A stretch of DNA of 11,454 bases from assembly GCA_015229045.1 (NCBI GenBank), contig JADGCJ010000101.1, forward strand, positions 1 to 11,454. The letters are read 5' to 3'. The position numbers and the translations under genes are program-made. Origin of the DNA: Magnetococcales bacterium. GTDB lineage: Bacteria; Pseudomonadota; Magnetococcia; Magnetococcales; DC0425bin3. The notes under the pieces were generated by a model. That model was not told where the DNA came from. It saw only the letters and a program-made list of their open reading frames with translations, and ran no database searches. Positions 7,021 through 11,454 of the stretch are shown piece after piece (within the stretch, counting starts at the first letter, position 1; every line of letters begins with the position of its first letter).

Positions 7021-7326
7021 ATGGACATCACCGAAACCCCAAAAAAAGCCCGAAAGGGGCAAAAAGGCCGGGACTGGAGCCGGTTGGAGATCCGTGCCGC
7101 GTTGATCATGAACAAGATCAGCCTGCGGCAACTGTCGATTGATGCAGGGTATTCCCCAGGTACGGTCAAACTGGCCTTGAGAAACCCCTACCCTGCCGCA
7201 CAAGAGATCATCGCCAAAGCCCTGGGGATGGACCCCTGGGATATCTGGCCAAGCCGCTACGATGCAACTCACAGTCCCATCCGTCGGCATGGGAGACCTT
7301 ACCCCATCCGGCGTGACAGAGGGTAA
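7021..7326 (+). CDS. ner: Ner-like DNA-binding regulator
   Basis: A 101-residue protein starting MDITETPKKARKGQKGRDWS. The Ner/Nlp family pattern is clear: an RDWSRLEIRAAL segment (residues 17-28), a helix-turn-helix LRQLSIDAGYSPGTVKLALR (35-54), NPYP, and AAQEIIAKALGMDPWDIWPSRY ending near residue 80. Ner of Mu is a small repressor that turns down early transcription and the repressor promoter after lytic entry. It is the first rightward gene, as in Mu. No ribosome site precedes ATG 7021, and the predicted transcript starts there. An in-frame ATG at 6970 does have AAGGA five bases upstream, but it would add 17 mostly hydrophobic residues unlike family members. The tail after residue 80 (about 20 residues, Arg-rich) is outside the usual domain. 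Confidence 0.85.
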   Translation: MDITETPKKARKGQKGRDWSRLEIRAALIMNKISLRQLSIDAGYSPGTVKLALRNPYPAAQEIIAKALGMDPWDIWPSRYDATHSPIRRHGRPYPIRRDRG

Positions 7327-7360
7327 CACCTCCACCACTGAGAATCAAAAGGAGAATGAA

Positions 7361-7810
7361 ATGGAGCGCAAAGACAAGGATGTTTTGCAGGGCATGACGA
7401 TTCCCGCTGCGTCGAGCAAGGAGTTTGGCGGGCTGAACATTGCCAAGGAAATCAGAGAAGTACTGACCGAGTGCATGATCCAGGGTGGCGGGCGCGATCT
7501 GGTGGTCAAACGCCTGGGACATGGTGTGGGGATGGAGATTGCCCGCAGCACCCTGGACGCTATGACCCGGCAAAGAACCGATCCACGGCTCAAACTGGTT
7601 CGCTTCCCCGCCGAATGGCTGCCGGCCATCACGCAGGCAGCCGGGCCGGAGTTCCTGAAGTGGATCGCGGCAAAATCCGGTTGTCTGGTCGTCACCAGAC
7701 AAGAGGCGCATTTTGCGGAGATTGGTCACCTCCTGACCATCGAGGAGAATGCCAAACGCCAGCGCCAAGCGCTCTTTGAGGAGGAGTATGGACGACACCA
7801 CGGGGTTTGA
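7361..7810 (+). CDS. Putative CII/CP76-like phage regulatory protein
   Basis: A 149-residue protein starting MERKDKDVLQGMTIPAASSK. AAGGAG six bases before ATG 7361 decides the start; the open frame extends upstream into ner without a comparable site. The layout resembles the phage regulatory protein CII (CP76) family: an N-terminal helical segment, RDLVVKRLGHGVGMEIARST (residues about 45-64) followed by LDAMT as a helix-turn-helix-like unit, and then LKLVRFPAEWLPAITQAAGP with a C-terminal helix rich in Glu and Arg. This match is from pattern memory and is not certain. It follows ner by 34 bases in the same operon and overlaps the next gene by 23 bases, so it is probably made early and may act on the lysis-lysogeny choice or on replication. 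Confidence 0.6.
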   Translation: MERKDKDVLQGMTIPAASSKEFGGLNIAKEIREVLTECMIQGGGRDLVVKRLGHGVGMEIARSTLDAMTRQRTDPRLKLVRFPAEWLPAITQAAGPEFLKWIAAKSGCLVVTRQEAHFAEIGHLLTIEENAKRQRQALFEEEYGRHHGV

Positions 7811-8036
7811 AGCGTTTTTGCTGGAAATGGGGGCGTTGGTGGATCGGCACTTAAAGGCGAGTGCCGACGCCAGCGACCAGGGCAGGATCGCGGAGGCAAT
7901 ACTCGCCTTTGGCCTACGGTTGAATCTGCGGTTAATGGATGAACGCCAAATGATGCTGAAGATTGTCGCTACTTTGGATATGGGTGAGAGCATTTTGGGC
8001 TCGGATGATAATAACAACAGGATGAGGGTGAATTGA
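7788..8036 (+). CDS. Small early phage protein, unknown
   Basis: An 82-residue protein starting MDDTTGFEAFLLEMGALVDR. The GAGGAGGAG directly before ATG 7788 supports this start over an ATG at 7749 that lies deeper in the upstream gene. It overlaps the preceding gene by 23 bases and ends one base before the next ATG (TGA-C-ATG at 8034-8040), so its translation is probably coupled to both neighbours. The sequence is largely helical (RIAEAILAFGLRLNLRLMDE, then RQMMLKIVATLDMGESI) with an acidic and Asn-rich end. There is no membrane segment or known motif. I do not recognise the family. Confidence 0.7.
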   Translation: MDDTTGFEAFLLEMGALVDRHLKASADASDQGRIAEAILAFGLRLNLRLMDERQMMLKIVATLDMGESILGSDDNNNRMRVN

Positions 8037-8037
8037 C

Positions 8038-8322
8038 ATGGAAAACACGCAGGGAAAACGGTTCGTGGTACCTAACAGCTTCGGTTGTGAATGCCACAAG
8101 TTGAAGGAGAACGTGACCGCAGATGGACATGACTTTCAAGTGGAAATGGATCCCCGCCCGGATGGCGGGCGGGGTGCAGATGGGTGGTTGGTACCTACTG
8201 GCTGGTCCTGCCGGTGTCAAACACATGAACAAAGGAATCGCATAGATCATCAAACGCTGGAATCGCGCATTCAAGACCATGGCGTTGCAGATTTGATCGA
8301 GCGCCCATCAGTTGCTGAATAA
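8038..8322 (+). CDS. Hypothetical small early ORF, doubtful at its 3' half
   Basis: A 94-codon frame starting MENTQGKRFVVPNSFGCECH, one base after the previous stop, with GAGGGTG about ten bases upstream. The first half has a plausible composition with paired cysteines (CECH near residue 19; CRC near residue 60). The second half (from about 8195) lies opposite a convincing minus-strand ORF and has a poorer third-position pattern. It may be a real coupled gene, a gene whose end has been replaced, or a chance frame. No family is recognised. Confidence 0.4.
   Translation: MENTQGKRFVVPNSFGCECHKLKENVTADGHDFQVEMDPRPDGGRGADGWLVPTGWSCRCQTHEQRNRIDHQTLESRIQDHGVADLIERPSVAE
8152..8174. repeat. Perfect 9-bp GC hairpin
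   Basis: CCCCGCCCG (8152-8160) and CGGGCGGGG (8166-8174) are exact complements around the 5-base loop GATGG. The stem is all G and C. No T-run follows on either strand, so it is not a standard intrinsic terminator, but it would form a very stable RNA hairpin in the early transcript. Confidence 0.55.
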
Positions 8323-8434
8323 AATCATCTTTCTTTAGCGCCCCAGAAACGGCAAGAGACCTGAGCAAGGCTGTTTGTACATACACAAGAGATAGGATTT
8401 TGTGATCCGTGTCATCATGGTTGTCTTTTTTCAT
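8195..8434 (-). CDS. Small minus-strand ORF inside the early region, unknown
   Basis: A 79-residue frame starting MKKDNHDDTDHKILSLVYVQ at ATG 8434-8432. A longer version from ATG 8536 would overlap the next rightward gene, so the shorter one is preferred, although its ribosome site is weak (GAGAG about ten bases upstream). The sequence reads as a compact helical protein (ILSLVYVQTALLRSLAVSGA, LKKDDFIQQLMGARSNLQRH, AFDDLCDSFVHVF). It runs against the flow of the early operon and overlaps the 3' part of the plus-strand frame at 8038-8322, so at most one of the two is likely fully coding in the overlap. An accessory gene expressed from its own promoter in the lysogen is possible. No family is recognised. 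Confidence 0.45.
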   Translation of the reverse strand: MKKDNHDDTDHKILSLVYVQTALLRSLAVSGALKKDDFIQQLMGARSNLQRHGLECAIPAFDDLCDSFVHVFDTGRTSQ

Positions 8435-8469
8435 GAAAGGAAGCTCTCGGAGGGTTGGTTGTTCAGTGA

Positions 8470-8487
8470 GCGATGGCGTCTCATCGC
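8470..8487. promoter_or_regulatory. 18-bp operator-like palindrome between divergent ORFs
   Basis: GCGATG (8470-8475) and CATCGC (8482-8487) are exact complements around a 6-base spacer, the geometry of a dimeric HTH protein site. It lies between the minus-strand ORF start (8434) and the start of the rightward HTH gene (8522). A TTATAC (8496-8501) just after it could be a -10 element for the rightward genes, but no good -35 was found at the right distance. The function is inferred from position. Confidence 0.35.
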
Positions 8488-8521
8488 GGTGGAGATTATA
8501 CCCATTAGGTTTATGCACACA

Positions 8522-8725
8522 ATGAAAAAATCGCAACTCCTCACAACCACGGAAGCAGCCGCCCTGATTGGAAGGTCGGTCAATACCCTGTTTCTCTGGA
8601 ATAAACAGGGTATTGGCCCACCGTCAGAGATGAAGGGAAGGACCAGGCTCTATGATCATGATAATGTGGAAGCATGGAAGAAAGATCATCGTGAACAACT
8701 CGACAAAAGGCGGATACCCATATGA
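8522..8725 (+). CDS. MerR/excisionase-type helix-turn-helix protein
   Basis: A 67-residue protein starting MKKSQLLTTTEAAALIGRSV. The pattern LLTTTEAAALIGRSVNTLFL followed by a recognition helix, a basic wing (EMKGRTRLYDHDNVEAW) and a short tail is that of the MerR/HTH_17 (excisionase-like) family. This is nearly the whole protein, so it is a bare DNA-binding domain. An in-frame ATG three codons upstream (8513) is possible, with a weak AGGT site. Its TGA overlaps the next ATG as ATGA (8722-8725), so it is coupled to the DUF3102-like gene and sits two genes before the transposase. It could regulate early genes or assist transposition as an accessory DNA-bending factor; both are inferences. Confidence 0.75.
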   Translation: MKKSQLLTTTEAAALIGRSVNTLFLWNKQGIGPPSEMKGRTRLYDHDNVEAWKKDHREQLDKRRIPI

Positions 8726-9441
8726 TCGAACCACAAAAAGAACCAGTCGTGATCGAGGGTGAAATCATCTCCAAAACCAAAACTGTCGAACTGAGCGGCA
8801 AGGCTGGTTGGTATCAAAAGCGGATTACAGAATCCTATGCAGCCAGCGTGGACAGCATTTTGGCGACGTGCCGACTGCTGGCCGAGGCCAAGGGAACGCT
8901 TGAAAGGGAGGAGTGGAAAATTCTCCAGGAGAGTCTGATCTTTACGGCTCCGACCATTCGCAAAATGATTCAGATCGGCGAGAGCGAGCGGTTCAAAAAC
9001 GCGCGCATGCGCGCGTTTTTTCCTCCGCACTGGTACACCCTCTACGAAATCATGCAGCTCCCCGAGGAGGTTTATCAGCAGGCGATGGCTGACGGCTCTA
9101 TCACCCCCGAAGTCGAGCGCAAGCAGATTGAAGCTTTGAAAACAGGTGTGTCTATCGAGAGGAAAGGGAGGAGAGACCGCGGGGATCAATCCGAGGAAAC
9201 GCTTGAGGCTGAAGATTCCCAATCTGATAACCTTTCGGAGGGCGCCCCCTCCACCGGCAACAAATCCGTCATCACCCTGCCTCTGGATGCCGTGGAGGCG
9301 GAAATTGCGCTTGGCATTTTGGGTGAGTATGCGATCGGCATTTTGCAGGCGCCCAAAACCGTGGCGTGGGAGCCACATCAGGTCCAGGAAGCCATGCGGA
9401 ACGTGACGGAAAGGCTGCATGCCCGGATGCAGTGCGGCTGA
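8722..9441 (+). CDS. DUF3102-like phage protein upstream of the transposase
   Basis: A 239-residue protein starting MIEPQKEPVVIEGEIISKTK, coupled to the HTH gene by an ATGA overlap. Residues about 30-90 (ITESYAASVDSILATCRLLA, EAKGTLEREEWKILQESLIF, TAPTIRKMIQIGES) match the pattern of DUF3102-type phage and plasmid proteins. In those a helical segment with a W..L motif precedes a helix-turn-helix-like unit. PPHWYTLYEIMQLPEE (about 101-116) and GSITPEVERKQIEA (about 125-138) resemble the LP.SW.TLYEL block seen in such proteins. Residues about 145-185 are a charged, low-complexity linker, followed by a helical C-terminal domain. A DNA-binding role in replication or transposition is plausible but unproven. 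The codons for KNARMRAFF contain a perfect 26-bp palindrome. Confidence 0.7.
   Translation: MIEPQKEPVVIEGEIISKTKTVELSGKAGWYQKRITESYAASVDSILATCRLLAEAKGTLEREEWKILQESLIFTAPTIRKMIQIGESERFKNARMRAFFPPHWYTLYEIMQLPEEVYQQAMADGSITPEVERKQIEALKTGVSIERKGRRDRGDQSEETLEAEDSQSDNLSEGAPSTGNKSVITLPLDAVEAEIALGILGEYAIGILQAPKTVAWEPHQVQEAMRNVTERLHARMQCG
8995..9020. repeat. Perfect 26-bp palindrome, terminator-like and Z-DNA-prone
   Basis: AAAAACGCGCGCA (8995-9007) is followed directly by its exact reverse complement (9008-9020), and one further T follows. The central 18 bases (8999-9016) alternate strictly between purine and pyrimidine, the pattern that favours Z-DNA. As RNA it gives a GC-rich stem followed by five or six U residues on the plus strand, and by symmetry on the minus strand too, which is the form of a bidirectional intrinsic terminator. 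It lies in frame inside the DUF3102-like gene, upstream of the transposase gene. Confidence 0.75.
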
Positions 9442-11454
9442 ACGAAAACCCATGTCGCCTCTTCGTCTCCTCGACATCTCCAAGCTCTGGTATTCCGCTC
9501 AGGAGTTGGCCGGATTGCCGGGATTGCCTGGATCTGAGCGAAATGTGCGGGAGATGGCACAAAGAGAAGGGTGGCAATCCCGCAAAAAAACGGTCGGCAA
9601 AGGATTGGAATACCACCGCAGTTCTCTTCCTCCCGAAACCCAGCAAGCCCTGGCCATGGAGGGCTTGCGCCGGGCCAGGAAGGCAGAAAACCAGGCAATG
9701 ATCGCTGCACCGGCAAAAGCCCTGGCTATACCAGCAGCAAGAGATTTGAAGGATTGGCAGAGAAAGAAAATGGATGCCCGTTTAACCATACTCCGCTGGC
9801 TGGAAACGTTGGCGCAGAGCGAGGGGTCGATGAACAAGGCGATCCTCGAAGCCGTGGAGATAGCAAAAGCGGATTTGCTGCCGGAGCCTGTTGAGATGGC
9901 TTTGCCGGTGGCCTTGGGCAAGGCCGGAGAGCGGGGCGAGCTGTCAGTGCGCACTTTGAAGCGCTGGTGTGCAGCGAAGGGGCGCGGCATCACGGCCCTG
10001 GCCCCGCAGCCCAAAGAACGTCTGGGTGAGCCGGAGTGGGCTGCACGCTTTCTGCGGGTGTATCGCAAGCCGCACAAACCCACCATCGTTGCGTGCATCA
10101 AACAGCTTGCCGAGCAGGGCCGGGGCGAGATCCCTACCTACCACCAGGCGCGGCGGTATCTATCGACGCGCGTCGGGGCCATCGAGGCGATACGCGGGCG
10201 AGTGTTGGCCAAGGATTTACGGGGTGTCATGCCCTTCATTCGCCGGGACACATCGATGCTGGTGCCGGGATCCGTCATGAACGGCGACGGACACACCTGG
10301 AATTCCCTGGTCGCGCATCCGGAAACCGGCAAGCCGTTTGTGCCGGAGGTGACCAATATTCTCGACATCCGCACCCGGCGCTGGCTGGGGTTTTCGGTAG
10401 GGTTTTCTGAATCTTCCGAGGTGGTTGTGGATGCGATCTGCATGGCGGTCGAGACCGGCGGCATAATGGCTGTTCTCCAGTGGGATCGGGGGCGCGGGGC
10501 GAAAAATATCATGATGGAAGATCCGGTCACCGGCATGGCACAGCGCCTCGGGTTTGAGGTGTACCATCCCCAACCGTACAACTCGCAAGCGGGCGGGGTG
10601 ATCGAGCGGTCGCATCAGACCATTTTGATCGAGGCAGCGAAAAAGATGCCCACTTTTATCGGCAAACGCATCAAAGATCCGGAATTGCGCCGGTATATGT
10701 TGAAAAAGATCAAGGCGGGCAAGGTGCGGTTGCCGGTTTGGGCAGAGCTGATCCAGCTCCTTCAGGAAGCCATGGTGGCCTACAACACCGGGCATTATCA
10801 CCGCTCTTTACCCAGGATCACCGACCCGATAACCGGCAAGAAACGGCATATGACGCCCAACGAAATGTGGCAACGAGAAGTTGCCGAGGGGTGGAAACCA
10901 GTATTACTGGACGATGCCGAATTGATTCATGAATTTAGGCCCGAGCGCCAGTGTACCGTGCGTCGGGGAGAGATCACTTTTTGGAAGATGACCTATTTTT
11001 CCAAAGAATTGACTGAGTTCAACGAGAATAAAGTGCGGGTACGGTATGACATCCGCGACGGTTCTCGGGTCTGGATATATGCCATGGACGGGCGCTACAT
11101 CTGTGAAGCCGAGCGAGATGGCAACAAGAAACCCTACATCGGCAATGCGTTGGATGTTGGCCTCGAACGGCGAATGAAGGCGAAGATTCTCCGTTTGGAC
11201 CAGAAGAAGGAACAGATTAAGGCGGAGCATCGCAAGACGTTGGAGCTGGAGGCACGACCACTCTCAGCCGCCGAGATTGAGATGGCGGAGATGCAGTTGC
11301 AACGCATGGGGATCGGGGTGCCGGTACCGGTGATTGTGGAGTCGGAAACGGTTGTCAGGCCGATTTTTTCTGGCCCTCTGGCCGAAGCCGAGTGGGGCAA
11401 GTGGGTCAGGCAAAACCAGGCCACGGTCTCCGAGCAGGATCGGGCGGAGTTTTT
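9419..11454 (+). CDS. MuA-type DDE transposase, C-terminal end cut by the window
   Basis: An open frame of 678 codons reaches the right edge; MuA has 663 residues, so little is missing. ATG 9419 has GGAAAGG just upstream and overlaps the previous gene by 23 bases. ATG 9452 (residue 12) lacks a ribosome site but is also possible. Residues 24-80 match the MuA N-terminal winged-helix domain (WYSAQELAGLPGLPG ... REMAQREGWQSRKK ... YHRSSLPPETQQAL), which in Mu binds the enhancer. Basic helical domains for end binding follow. The DDE catalytic residues are visible: D290 in NGDGHTW, D356 in QWDRGRGAKN and E396 in GGVIERSHQT. YAMDGRYICEAE (554-565) corresponds to the MuA barrel motif YTLDGRFICEAE. 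A basic helix (ERRMKAKILRLDQKKEQIKA) and a MuB-contact region follow. It carries out strand transfer of the phage ends for integration and replicative transposition. Confidence 0.95.
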   Translation, partial: MPGCSAAERKPMSPLRLLDISKLWYSAQELAGLPGLPGSERNVREMAQREGWQSRKKTVGKGLEYHRSSLPPETQQALAMEGLRRARKAENQAMIAAPAKALAIPAARDLKDWQRKKMDARLTILRWLETLAQSEGSMNKAILEAVEIAKADLLPEPVEMALPVALGKAGERGELSVRTLKRWCAAKGRGITALAPQPKERLGEPEWAARFLRVYRKPHKPTIVACIKQLAEQGRGEIPTYHQARRYLSTRVGAIEAIRGRVLAKDLRGVMPFIRRDTSMLVPGSVMNGDGHTWNSLVAHPETGKPFVPEVTNILDIRTRRWLGFSVGFSESSEVVVDAICMAVETGGIMAVLQWDRGRGAKNIMMEDPVTGMAQRLGFEVYHPQPYNSQAGGVIERSHQTILIEAAKKMPTFIGKRIKDPELRRYMLKKIKAGKVRLPVWAELIQLLQEAMVAYNTGHYHRSLPRITDPITGKKRHMTPNEMWQREVAEGWKPVLLDDAELIHEFRPERQCTVRRGEITFWKMTYFSKELTEFNENKVRVRYDIRDGSRVWIYAMDGRYICEAERDGNKKPYIGNALDVGLERRMKAKILRLDQKKEQIKAEHRKTLELEARPLSAAEIEMAEMQLQRMGIGVPVPVIVESETVVRPIFSGPLAEAEWGKWVRQNQATVSEQDRAEF

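Larger units (their letters stand above)
5670..11454 (+). mobile_element. Left end and early region of a Mu-like transposable prophage
   Basis: The order is that of Mu: terminal end, leftward repressor, divergent operator region, rightward ner, small early genes, then a MuA-type transposase. The transposase and the Ner-like gene are strong family matches by motif. The left boundary is set by loss of tape measure homology and by candidate TG terminal dinucleotides at 5670, 5672 and 5680, since Mu-type ends begin 5'-TG. The element continues beyond the right edge, where a MuB-type ATPase would be expected next. Confidence 0.88.

Noticed and set aside
6970..7326. Longer ner starting at ATG 6970 with a good AAGGA site
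   Set aside because: It would add 17 mainly hydrophobic residues unlike Ner proteins and place the start upstream of the best promoter. Kept as an alternative, not adopted.
8123..8245. 40-residue plus-strand frame starting MDMTFKWKWIPARMAGG
   Set aside because: It overlaps the 8038-8322 frame and part of the minus-strand ORF. The likely ribosome site (GAAGGAG, 8103-8109) is 13 bases before its ATG. Its composition is plausible but no family is known, so it was too weak to list.
1..11454. CRISPR arrays, tRNA or rRNA genes, site-specific integrase
   Set aside because: No regularly spaced repeats, no tRNA-like folds and no tyrosine or serine recombinase motifs were seen on either strand.

Overview
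The window carries two pieces of bacteriophage DNA joined near position 5670. Composition (GC-rich coding, GC-rich third positions) and the gene families suggest a proteobacterial host. Nothing here fixes the genus, and no clearly bacterial housekeeping gene is present.

Left part (1 to about 5670, all genes on the minus strand): the tail module of a long-tailed temperate phage. Reading right to left it holds a tape measure protein that has lost its N-terminal part, a 121-residue tail protein, a 347-residue tail-associated protein and a large tail/baseplate-type protein that runs off the left edge. The genes overlap or nearly touch (ATGA overlap at 2620-2623, 1-base gap at 1146), as in one late operon.

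Right part (about 5670 to the right edge): the left end and early region of a Mu-like transposable prophage. It starts with a TG-beginning end followed by repeated TTTATTCTGG motifs that may be transposase sites. Next come a leftward lysogeny operon (HTH repressor, then a small single-pass membrane protein), an operator/promoter region with two families of repeated motifs, and a rightward early operon. That operon holds a Ner-like regulator, a CII/CP76-like protein, small unknown genes, a MerR/excisionase-type HTH protein, a DUF3102-like protein and a MuA-type DDE transposase cut by the right edge. One small minus-strand ORF interrupts the early region at 8195-8434.

The tape measure reading frame loses its homologous N-terminus exactly where the Mu-like end begins. 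The simplest reading is that the Mu-like phage transposed into the tape measure gene of a resident prophage. A second possibility is self-integration of one Mu-like genome, which would give the same local arrangement. No CRISPR array, tRNA or rRNA was seen. The most unusual sequence signals are a helically phased set of TCCGATTC motifs spread over the repressor start, a likely leaderless ner transcript, and a perfect 26-bp alternating purine-pyrimidine palindrome inside the gene before the transposase.
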